5,995 bases of DNA. It comes from Lachnospiraceae bacterium. Its GTDB lineage: Bacteria > Bacillota > Clostridia > Lachnospirales > Lachnospiraceae. The notes under the pieces were generated by a model that was not told the DNA's origin, searched no databases, and saw nothing but the letters and a program-made list of their open reading frames with translations. Location of the stretch: positions 1 to 5,995 of the forward strand of contig DNAD01000027.1 in the NCBI GenBank assembly GCA_003484785.1, given 5' to 3'. How positions within the stretch are numbered: position 1 is the first letter of the stretch; the number at the start of each line of letters is the position of its first letter. Below, piece after piece: positions 1 to 5,995 of the stretch. The position numbers were made by a program, and so were the translations under genes.

Positions 1-1226
1 TGGGCTACGACAACGATACCTATAACGATTATGAGACCTTCTGGCCCGCAGATGTGCATATGGTGGCCAAGGACATCATGCGTTTCCATGCCCTTATCTG
101 GCCCGCAATGCTGATGGCGCTTGATGAGCCGCTTCCAAGGCATCTGGCGGTGCACGGGTGGATCACCTTTAACGGTCAGAAGATGAGCAAGTCCAAGGGA
201 AATGTGGTGGATCCCATGATCCTCGGGGAGCGCTACGGCACGGATACCGTTCGTTACCATATATTAAGAGAAATGGCTCTCGGTGCTGATTCCAGCTTTT
301 CAAACGAGGTCATGATAAACAGGATCAATTCCGATCTCGCAAACGGCCTGGGTAACCTGGTTTCAAGGACCGTTGCCATGGCCGACAAATACTTTGGCGG
401 TACTCTTCCTGCAGAGAGAGAGGAAGCTGATATAGATAAGGAGCTCATAGACCTTGCGCTTTCCATAAGGCCTGCGGTGGATGAGTTCATGGACAATACC
501 CAGCTCAATCTGGCACTGGCTGAGATATTTAAGCTGGTAGACCGCTCAAACAAGTACATAGACGAGACCGAGCCCTGGATACTGGGTAAGGATGAGAGCA
601 AAAAGGCAAGACTGGCATCGGTACTCTATAATCTTCTGGAGTCAATAAGGATAGCTTCGTCTCTGCTTTCCTCCTTCATGCCCACAACAATGCCCGAGAT
701 ATGGGAGCAGATAGGGGCAAAGGAAGAGGACGTGACCTATGAGAATATGAACCGCTTCGGCGTACTTCCCGCTGACGTGACCGTAAAGAAGGGCAAGATC
801 ATCTTCCCGCGTATCGATATAGATAAGGAGATCGAGGAGCTGAATGCTATCATTAATAACGGCGAGGAGGAAAAGAAGCGTGAGATCGAGCCCGTTGCCG
901 ACAGTATTCCCTTCGATGTTTTCGAAAAGGTCGATATGAGGGTGGGGACGGTCATCTCCTGCGAGAAGGTTAAGAAATCCGACAAGCTTCTTGTATTTAA
1001 GATAGATGACGGTATTTCGGAAAGGCAGATCGTTTCCGGAATGGCAAAGAGCTACGAGCCGGAGGAGCTCATAGGCAAAAAGGTGACCTTTGTGGCAAAT
1101 CTTGAACCGAGGAAGCTCATGGGCCTTGAAAGCTGCGGCATGCTTTTGTCGGCGGAGTCGGAGGACGGGAAGTTTAAGCTCGCCCTCGCCGATGAGAGCG
1201 TGTACAACGGAGCGCGGCTCTGCTGA
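1..1226 (+). CDS. metG: Methionyl-tRNA synthetase, C-terminal part (5' end outside window)
   Basis: Cytoplasmic enzyme that charges tRNA-Met with methionine using ATP. The reading frame is open from base 3, upstream of any possible start, so the gene is cut by the left edge; 407 residues are visible, against about 650 for the long bacterial form. Seen in order: the end of the Rossmann catalytic core with the family segment WPADVHMVAKDIMRFHA (42-92); the ATP-binding KMSKS loop, exact, at 180-194; the helical anticodon-binding domain (roughly 260-800, with the conserved ETEPW near 570); a charged Glu/Lys-rich linker (roughly 810-900); and an EMAP/Trbp111-type tRNA-binding OB-fold domain from about 912 to the stop, with VDMRVG and a NLEPRKLMG segment. 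This appended domain is typical of Firmicute MetRS and promotes dimerisation and tRNA binding. No frameshift is seen. The next gene starts 8 bases after the TGA, which is unusual company for metG. Identity is very secure. Confidence 0.97.
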   Translation, partial: GYDNDTYNDYETFWPADVHMVAKDIMRFHALIWPAMLMALDEPLPRHLAVHGWITFNGQKMSKSKGNVVDPMILGERYGTDTVRYHILREMALGADSSFSNEVMINRINSDLANGLGNLVSRTVAMADKYFGGTLPAEREEADIDKELIDLALSIRPAVDEFMDNTQLNLALAEIFKLVDRSNKYIDETEPWILGKDESKKARLASVLYNLLESIRIASSLLSSFMPTTMPEIWEQIGAKEEDVTYENMNRFGVLPADVTVKKGKIIFPRIDIDKEIEELNAIINNGEEEKKREIEPVADSIPFDVFEKVDMRVGTVISCEKVKKSDKLLVFKIDDGISERQIVSGMAKSYEPEELIGKKVTFVANLEPRKLMGLESCGMLLSAESEDGKFKLALADESVYNGARLC

Positions 1227-1230
1227 GAAG
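1225..1230 (+). promoter_or_regulatory. Weak ribosome binding site of the response regulator gene
   Basis: GAGAAG overlaps the metG TGA stop and lies 4 bases before the ATG at 1235. It is a poor Shine-Dalgarno match with short spacing, much weaker than those of the next two genes. The start is still secure because the receiver domain begins at once (MNLLIVDDE). Translation may therefore depend partly on ribosomes finishing metG; that is inference. Confidence 0.45.
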
Positions 1231-1234
1231 TAAC

Positions 1235-2791
1235 ATGAATTTACTGATCGTAGACGACGAGAGGCTGACAAGGGAAGGCCTTCGGGATTCCATCGACTTT
1301 AAAAGCCTCGGGATCGATAATATTGAAACAGCTGAGGACGGACAGGCCGGGCTCAAGGTATGCGAGACCTTTGAGCCCGACATAGTGCTGACGGATGTAC
1401 GTATGCCCAAAATGGACGGTATACGTATGATGCAGGGCGTGCAGGAGCGTTATCCTGACTCGGCTGTTATTTTTATGAGCGGTTTTTCGGATAAGGAGTA
1501 TCTGAAGGCTGCCATCAGGCTGCGCGCGGTGAGCTATGTGGAAAAGCCCATAGATACCGATGAACTGACAGAGGCTATAAGGGATGCGCTCTCACAGGTA
1601 AGGCAGAGGCGAAACGCAAGGCAGAATATGACAGCCACGCGGCGTTCCTCGGATTTCTCCCTCGCCTACAGGCTGATAAAAGCCCCTGACAATTACGGGA
1701 CAGGGGATGACATTACCGATGACAGCTTTGATTTTGACATAAAAGACTATAATAATTGCTTTTCTGTGATCCTGCAATGCTATGATCCTGTGGTTCCGCT
1801 TACGGAGGAGGAGGCAGAAAGGCTTTCTCTGCTCCTTGATCCGGTAATAGCGCAGTATAAGCTTAAGAGGATATATACCATCAATAACCCTCTTTTTGTG
1901 TTTCACTTCTTTTCACAGCGGGAGCTTTCACAGCTTAACAGCAGTCATCTGGGACAGGCTCTGGCGGAGAGGCTTGGGGAGGAGCTTAAGAGCTTTCATC
2001 TTGTAATAGGGCGGCAGGTAAAGGGCTACAGGGAGCTGTCACATTCCTACAATACGGCAGTGATCAATCTTCAGCAGTGCTTCTTCATGCCCGACAATAA
2101 CTGCCTTCTGTACCGGCACATCTCCGGCAAGACAGAGTTTAAGAGCCTGAACAGCAGTGACAGGTTTTCCGCCTTTAAAAAGCTTTTGGCTGACCACAAA
2201 AGAAGCGAGGCTAAAGCCTTTCTCGAAGATCTTCTTGAGGAATTTACCGGCAATGACTACATCCTTCCGAATCAGGCAAGAGAGTTCTATTACCGGCTTT
2301 TGAACATTCTGATAGAGGCCGGAACCGAAAAGAAGCTTCCGAGGGATAATTATCTTCCCGGGAGTGATCTCTGGGAGAGGGTATCGGCCTGCCACTGTGT
2401 TTTCGAGCTGCATGACATGATCACTAACGGAACCGAAGCCTTCTTTACCGGGCTTGATATGTCAAGGACCGAATCTGCCGTGGTCTATTCCATAAAAACC
2501 TACATTTCTGAAAACTACAAAAGCATGGATCTGTCCATCATGGCCATAAGTGATCATGTGAACCTTTCAAGCTCCTATGTCTGTACTTTATTCAAATCGG
2601 AGACGGGGATCACACTGAACCAGTATATCACCGAATACCGCCTGGGAAGGGCGAAGGAGCTTTTGTCCGACCCCAGGAACCGGATCGCGGATATAGCGGG
2701 AGAGGTTGGCTATTCCGACAGTAATTATTTTTCCAAGATATTCAGAAAGAGCTTCGGCCTGTCGCCGTCGGAATTCAGGGAATCGCTATGA
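1235..2791 (+). CDS. Response regulator with AraC-type DNA-binding domain (YesN type)
   Basis: Cytoplasmic transcription factor of a two-component system, 518 residues, a usual length for YesN-type regulators. Residues 1-125 form a CheY-like receiver: acidic pair Asp7/Asp8, phosphoacceptor Asp54 within LTDVRMPKMDG, switch Ser82, Tyr101 and the conserved Lys104-Pro105. Residues about 130-410 are the poorly conserved middle region of this class, with a SYNTAVINLQQ segment; its function is not evident. Residues 416-518 form an AraC/XylS domain with two helix-turn-helix units (about 432-458 and 482-508), the second carrying the family signature GYSDSNYFSKIFRKSFG, followed by LSPSEFR. All phosphorylation residues are intact, so it should be functional. 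The stop overlaps the start of the histidine kinase gene (ATGA), marking the two as a cognate pair. Regulators of this class usually activate neighbouring carbohydrate uptake genes; the CUT2 transporter gene just downstream is the likely target (inference). Confidence 0.95.
   Translation: MNLLIVDDERLTREGLRDSIDFKSLGIDNIETAEDGQAGLKVCETFEPDIVLTDVRMPKMDGIRMMQGVQERYPDSAVIFMSGFSDKEYLKAAIRLRAVSYVEKPIDTDELTEAIRDALSQVRQRRNARQNMTATRRSSDFSLAYRLIKAPDNYGTGDDITDDSFDFDIKDYNNCFSVILQCYDPVVPLTEEEAERLSLLLDPVIAQYKLKRIYTINNPLFVFHFFSQRELSQLNSSHLGQALAERLGEELKSFHLVIGRQVKGYRELSHSYNTAVINLQQCFFMPDNNCLLYRHISGKTEFKSLNSSDRFSAFKKLLADHKRSEAKAFLEDLLEEFTGNDYILPNQAREFYYRLLNILIEAGTEKKLPRDNYLPGSDLWERVSACHCVFELHDMITNGTEAFFTGLDMSRTESAVVYSIKTYISENYKSMDLSIMAISDHVNLSSSYVCTLFKSETGITLNQYITEYRLGRAKELLSDPRNRIADIAGEVGYSDSNYFSKIFRKSFGLSPSEFRESL
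2777..2781 (+). promoter_or_regulatory. Ribosome binding site of the histidine kinase gene
   Basis: AGGGA lies inside the last codons of the response regulator gene, 6 bases before the ATG at 2788. With the ATGA overlap (2788-2791) it supports translational coupling and roughly matched synthesis of regulator and kinase. Confidence 0.6.
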
Positions 2792-4635
2792 GCAGATATT
2801 TAAAGAAGCTTACGATCCGCGGGAAATTTCTGATCCTTAATATCGTTTTTGTTATCCTGCTTCTGCTTATCTTCGGACTGGTCTTTCGTGAGATAAGCCG
2901 AAGCATTGAGGAATCTACCATAGCGGCCGAGGGGATACTTCTGGGGCAGACCACCAACACGATCGAGCTCTTTGCCGAGGAGGCAAAGACCATAGCGGAC
3001 AGTATCACCTCCCAGCCGCTTCTGTACCGCACCTTCAATTCAAGAGATCCCGATGCCTTTCTAAGATCCAATGAAGCTGCTGTCTATGCCAGAGACTTTT
3101 TTTCGGAGATCGACAATTTCTCCCGATCCGAAATGATAGCTCAGGTCAGGATATATCTTGCTCCCGAATACGGAATGCTTACGGATGCCTATGATTTTTC
3201 CGAGGTCTTTATGCCCGATTCCCTGATCCAGGGCTCCTACTGGCATGGGATCTTTGCCGGAAGACCGCTTCTGTACTCACAGTTCTGTCCCCGTTTTTAT
3301 CTGACCGGAAATGAGATAGCTACACTTGGCGATACCGCCTATATCCAGAGACTGACCCTTACCGGAAACCAGAACAGTGATGTGGGCTATATCGCCATCT
3401 ATTTCAGATCGGGCTATATCGAGGAGATCCTTAAACAGAATAACCCGGAGGAGGGCAGTGTCTATTATCTGATAAACAGCAGGGAGTCCATTGTGGCATC
3501 CACGGATGAGGAGCTTTCCGGAAGATATCACATAGACTATGATAATATCCCCGGGCTTATCGGGCAGAGGGAGGAATATGTCCAGAGTGTGATCTCGGGC
3601 GAGAAAATGTATCTTGCCTATAACAATATAGCCAACACGGACTGGAGGCTTGTTTCGGCCGTTCCCGTGGAAAGCATACATGCAAGGGAGACAAGCAGGA
3701 TACTCAGGCAGTTCGGGGTCATGCTGGTTCTTTTTACCGCTGCCATAATCACCCAGATAGGCTTTTCCTTTAATCTGAGCAAAAGGATCGTCAGAGTGGC
3801 GGGGCTCATCACTCCGGGACCGGATGCTTCCCTTAAAAAGATACCGTCGGGTGAGGGCAGTGATGAGATCGACCAGCTTATAGACACCTATAACCTGATG
3901 GTGGAGAGGATATCCTCGCTTATTGAAAGCGAAAGACAGACCGCCGACAGGCTCAAGGTTTCGGAGGTCAAGGCCCTGCAAAGCCAGATAAATCCTCATT
4001 TTCTGTACAATATGCTGGATATGATAAACTGGCAGGCAAAGAAGAATAACACAGAGGCGGTATCCAGGGCGGTACAGTCACTCTCGAGGTTTTACCGGCT
4101 GGTCCTTTCCGGAAAGGATATCCTTATACCCATAAGGGATGAGCTTCGTCATGTGGAGCTTTATATGGAGCTTCAGAACATGAGATATGAGGATAAGATC
4201 AATTTCATCATTGATGTGCCGGATGAGCTCATGGACTGTCGGATCCCCAAGCTTGTGCTCCAGCCCATAGTGGAGAATTCACTGCTTCACGGAATCTTTG
4301 AAAAGGAGGTCCCCTCCGGGACTGTGGTTATCATGGCCTGGGAGGAGATCAATTCCGGTACCGGCCGTGACGATATCGTCATAACCGTCTCCGATGACGG
4401 AGTCGGCATGAGCGATGAAAAGCTTGATAATCTCAAGCAGGTCTTAAGCCTTGCCTCAAAGGGCATCAGCCCGGATGCCGTGGAATCAAAGGACGCAGCA
4501 GGGAGTGCCAATGTAGCGGTATATAACACGCAACAGAGGCTTGCGCTTTTGTTCGGCCCGGAATACGGACTTAGCTACAGGCACAATGAACCGGAGGGAA
4601 CGGAGGCTGAGATCCGTATCCCGACAGAAAAATAA
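2788..4635 (+). CDS. Membrane sensor histidine kinase, YesM/LytS class
   Basis: Inner-membrane sensor, 615 residues, that autophosphorylates and donates phosphate to the response regulator encoded just upstream. The architecture can be read directly: a short basic N-terminus, TM1 at about 14-33, an extracellular region of about 275 residues (34-308, fitting a double-Cache-type sensor by size and position), TM2 at about 309-328, a HAMP-like linker (about 329-385, with SDEIDQLIDTYNLM), then the His_kinase (PF06580-type) block QSQINPHFLYNMLDMINW with phosphoacceptor His404. The HATPase domain shows the N-box QPIVENSLLHGI (Asn497, His501) and the G1 motif SDDGVGM (Asp536). The glycine-rich G2 position is atypical: where relatives often have GIGLxN, this protein reads NVAVYN before TQQRLALLFG. 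The start is fixed by the ATGA overlap and ribosome binding site. The ligand is unknown; sugars are typical for the class (inference). An extracytoplasmic binding protein could also present the ligand, as in the clostridial XylFII-LytS-YesN system. Confidence 0.95.
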   Translation: MSRYLKKLTIRGKFLILNIVFVILLLLIFGLVFREISRSIEESTIAAEGILLGQTTNTIELFAEEAKTIADSITSQPLLYRTFNSRDPDAFLRSNEAAVYARDFFSEIDNFSRSEMIAQVRIYLAPEYGMLTDAYDFSEVFMPDSLIQGSYWHGIFAGRPLLYSQFCPRFYLTGNEIATLGDTAYIQRLTLTGNQNSDVGYIAIYFRSGYIEEILKQNNPEEGSVYYLINSRESIVASTDEELSGRYHIDYDNIPGLIGQREEYVQSVISGEKMYLAYNNIANTDWRLVSAVPVESIHARETSRILRQFGVMLVLFTAAIITQIGFSFNLSKRIVRVAGLITPGPDASLKKIPSGEGSDEIDQLIDTYNLMVERISSLIESERQTADRLKVSEVKALQSQINPHFLYNMLDMINWQAKKNNTEAVSRAVQSLSRFYRLVLSGKDILIPIRDELRHVELYMELQNMRYEDKINFIIDVPDELMDCRIPKLVLQPIVENSLLHGIFEKEVPSGTVVIMAWEEINSGTGRDDIVITVSDDGVGMSDEKLDNLKQVLSLASKGISPDAVESKDAAGSANVAVYNTQQRLALLFGPEYGLSYRHNEPEGTEAEIRIPTEK

Positions 4636-4660
4636 TCCCCTGATTATGAAAATATTCCTC

Positions 4661-4689
4661 TTATTATAAATACCTTCCGCTAATATAAT
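4661..4689 (+). promoter_or_regulatory. Putative sigma-A promoter for the ABC transporter operon, weak -35
   Basis: TATAAT at 4684-4689 matches the -10 consensus exactly. With a 17-base spacer the -35 would be TTATTA (4661-4666), only three of six matches to TTGACA. Transcription would begin near 4696, giving a leader of about 100 bases. A good -10 with a poor -35 is typical of promoters that need an activator, and the upstream AraC-type regulator is the obvious candidate (inference). The AT-rich context makes a chance TATAAT possible. Confidence 0.5.
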
Positions 4690-4716
4690 TATGATGTACG
4701 ACAATATTTCGTAAAC

Positions 4717-4754
4717 GGGCCGGCACGGACAGAAACAGATGTCCTGTGCGGCTT
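4717..4754 (+). other. Imperfect inverted repeat / leader hairpin
   Basis: The left arm GCCG-G-CAC-GGACA (4719-4731) pairs with the right arm TGTCC-T-GTG-CGGC (4740-4752): 12 Watson-Crick pairs with one bulged base on each side, and an 8-base loop GAAACAGA (4732-4739). Two G-U pairs (4717-4718 with 4753-4754) could extend it in RNA. It lies about 20 bases after the predicted transcription start and about 30 before the ribosome binding site. Only two T follow the stem, so it is not a standard intrinsic terminator. It could be an mRNA-stabilising 5' structure, a protein-bound RNA or DNA element, or part of an attenuator. Confidence 0.5.
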
Positions 4755-4783
4755 CAGCGTGTATTTCATATGATAAAGTGAGG

Positions 4784-4792
4784 AAAGGAGGG
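4784..4792 (+). promoter_or_regulatory. Strong ribosome binding site deciding the GTG start of the ABC ATPase
   Basis: AAAGGAGGG contains the near-perfect Shine-Dalgarno core AGGAGG (4786-4791), 8 bases before GTG at 4800. It selects this GTG over the nearby GTG at 4792, which is out of frame. The protein then opens with the N-terminus expected for the family. Confidence 0.85.
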
Positions 4793-4799
4793 TGTATTC

Positions 4800-5995
4800 G
4801 TGGCAGAGGATTTAATTCTGGAGCTAAAGGGTATCACCAAGATCTTCCCCGGCGTAAAGGCGCTTGACAATGTTAAGTTTCAGCTTCGCCGTGGCGAGAT
4901 CCATGCTCTGATGGGCGAGAACGGTGCCGGAAAATCGACCTTTATCAAGGTCATCACCGGTGTTCATGCCGCCGAAGAGGGGCAGATGTTTTTAAATGGA
5001 AAAGAGGTTCATTTCAAGGGGACTCAGGAGGCCCAGCAGGCGGGAATAGCGGCTGTTTATCAGATCCCTACCTCCTACATGGAGCTGACGGTCACCGAAA
5101 ATATCTTCATAGGGCATGAGATCATAAAGAACGGTCTGATCCAGTGGAGGGAGATGAACAAAAAGGCTGAGGAGCTTCTTGCAAGGCTTCATGCCAACTT
5201 TAAGGTCACCGAGGAGGTAGGCGCCCTGACCATAGCTCAGCAGCAGATGGTTGAGATCGCAAAAGCCTTATCTACCGATGCAAAGATAATAATTCTCGAC
5301 GAGCCCACCGCTGCCCTTACTGCCAACGAATCAGAGGAGCTGTACAGGATAGTTGATGAGCTTCACGAGCAGGGAGTTTCGGTTATCTTTATCTCTCACC
5401 GTATGGAGGATATGTACAGGCTCGCCCAGAGGGTTACGGTTTTCAGGGATTCAAAATACATTGATACCTTCGACGTAGATGCCATCACCGACAAGGATCT
5501 TATAAAGGCCATGGTAGGCCGTGAGATCACGGATATGTATCCGAAGCCCAAGGTTCAGATCGGCCAGGAGATCTTTAAGATCGAGAATTTCTCAAGGCTT
5601 GGATACTTTAAGAACGTGAGCTTAAACGTAAGGGCCGGAGAGATCGTCGGGCTTACGGGACTGGTCGGAGCTGGCCGTACCGAGACCTTCCAGTGCGTAT
5701 GCGGTATCGAAAAGGCAGATTCCGGAAAGGTCTACTTAAACGGGAAAGAGGTCGTGATCAAAAAGCCCGGAGATGCCATTGAAGCCGGCATCATCCTGCT
5801 TCCCGAGGACAGACGCCGTCAGGGCCTTATAATGAGCTGGAGCCTGTGCGATAACGTGACTCTTCCCATCATAGACAAGCTTTCCGATAATAAGAAGTTC
5901 ATAGACCATAAGAGGGAATACGAGCTTTCCAAAAAGTATCTTGAGGATGTGGATACCAAGGCCGTATCGATCTTCGACAAGGCCAGCACTCTTTC
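4800..5995 (+). CDS. Sugar ABC transporter, duplicated ATP-binding subunit, CUT2 family (RbsA/MglA/XylG type), 3' end outside window
   Basis: Cytoplasmic ATPase that powers import of a monosaccharide through two permease subunits. It starts at a GTG with a strong ribosome binding site and stays open to the right edge; 398 residues are visible, against about 500 for the family. First ATPase domain: Walker A GENGAGKST (39-47), Q-loop Gln88, signature LTIAQQQM (143-150), Walker B IIILDEPTA with Asp167/Glu168, and H-loop His200 in ISHRMEDM. Second domain, from about 255: degenerate Walker A GLVGAGRT (287-294, Arg293 replacing Lys), then LPEDRRRQG. The window ends just where its signature motif (usually SGGNQQK) would begin. 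The degenerate second site is normal for CUT2 proteins, which keep one fully catalytic site. The substrate cannot be told from this subunit; ribose, galactose, xylose or related sugars are all possible. Permease and binding-protein genes would be expected downstream. The two-component genes just upstream suggest inducible expression (inference). Confidence 0.94.
   Translation, partial: MAEDLILELKGITKIFPGVKALDNVKFQLRRGEIHALMGENGAGKSTFIKVITGVHAAEEGQMFLNGKEVHFKGTQEAQQAGIAAVYQIPTSYMELTVTENIFIGHEIIKNGLIQWREMNKKAEELLARLHANFKVTEEVGALTIAQQQMVEIAKALSTDAKIIILDEPTAALTANESEELYRIVDELHEQGVSVIFISHRMEDMYRLAQRVTVFRDSKYIDTFDVDAITDKDLIKAMVGREITDMYPKPKVQIGQEIFKIENFSRLGYFKNVSLNVRAGEIVGLTGLVGAGRTETFQCVCGIEKADSGKVYLNGKEVVIKKPGDAIEAGIILLPEDRRRQGLIMSWSLCDNVTLPIIDKLSDNKKFIDHKREYELSKKYLEDVDTKAVSIFDKASTL

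Larger units (their letters stand above)
4636..4799 (+). other. Intergenic regulatory region between the kinase gene and the ABC transporter gene
   Basis: This 164-base gap is the only non-coding stretch of note in the window. Its first half (about 4641-4715) is strongly AT-rich and holds a perfect -10 element; its second half holds a GC-rich imperfect hairpin and then a strong ribosome binding site. I see no intrinsic terminator after the kinase stop, so read-through from the upstream genes is possible. No convincing open reading frame, tRNA or recognisable riboswitch core was seen. It is probably the promoter and leader of the transporter operon. Confidence 0.6.

Noticed and set aside
642..1271. 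Long open frame on the minus strand (209 codons) across the end of metG
   Set aside because: It lies almost fully antisense to the well-conserved metG anticodon- and tRNA-binding domains, has no recognisable domain, and is explained as a shadow of biased codon use.
3277..3999. Long open frame on the minus strand (240 codons) inside the histidine kinase gene
   Set aside because: It is antisense to an intact kinase gene with clear motifs, and the translation shows no family features; judged a shadow frame.
4486..4704. Minus-strand frame of 72 codons covering the kinase 3' end and part of the intergenic gap
   Set aside because: Most of it is antisense to the conserved HATPase end, the start lies in AT-rich promoter-like sequence, and I see no convincing ribosome binding site or domain.
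4691..4714. Tiny plus-strand frame (seven codons, MMYDNIS) as a possible leader peptide
   Set aside because: It begins before or at the predicted transcription start, lacks a ribosome binding site, and has no run of a regulatory amino acid.
4717..4754. Intrinsic terminator of the kinase gene
   Set aside because: The stem is followed by only two T and then mixed sequence, so it lacks the T-run required; listed as a leader hairpin instead.
4766..4773. Eight-base palindrome TCATATGA as an operator
   Set aside because: It is too short, its flanks do not extend the symmetry, and an AT-rich 8-mer palindrome is expected by chance.
4690..4780. Catabolite-repression (cre) site near the transporter start
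   Set aside because: No stretch fits the cre consensus with its central CG and flanking symmetry well enough; TTTCGTAAACG is the closest and is poor.

Overview
The window looks like a chromosomal segment of a Gram-positive, anaerobic Firmicute, most likely a Lachnospiraceae-type clostridium. The evidence is the combination of a methionyl-tRNA synthetase carrying a C-terminal tRNA-binding domain, a YesM/YesN-type two-component system, a CUT2-type sugar ABC transporter, strong purine-rich ribosome binding sites, and frequent ATA (Ile) and AGG/AGA (Arg) codons on a roughly balanced base composition. The family assignment is inference; no taxonomic marker settles it. All genes are on the + strand and coding density is very high.

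Layout. 1-1226: the 3' part of metG (5' end outside the window), from just before the KMSKS loop to the C-terminal tRNA-binding domain. 1235-2791: an intact 518-residue response regulator with an N-terminal receiver and a C-terminal AraC-type DNA-binding domain (YesN type), starting 8 bases after the metG stop. 2788-4635: an intact 615-residue membrane sensor histidine kinase of the YesM/LytS class, whose start overlaps the regulator's stop in an ATGA. 4636-4799: the only real intergenic region, with an AT-rich first half holding a perfect TATAAT -10 element and a GC-rich imperfect hairpin before a strong ribosome binding site. 4800-5995: the first 398 codons of a duplicated-ATPase sugar ABC transporter subunit (RbsA/MglA/XylG type), running off the right edge.

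How they work together (inference from family and neighbourhood): the sensor kinase perceives an extracellular ligand, probably a sugar or sugar-loaded binding protein, through a roughly 275-residue extracellular domain. It passes a phosphate to Asp54 of the response regulator, whose AraC domain then probably activates the promoter in the 4636-4799 gap and so the sugar importer. The permease and substrate-binding subunits are not in view, so the sugar cannot be named. Nothing in the window is clearly a new kind of system. The points most worth checking are the tight linkage of a housekeeping synthetase gene to the sensory pair, the leader hairpin before the ABC gene, the apparently activator-dependent promoter, and the altered glycine-rich ATP-lid motif in the kinase.
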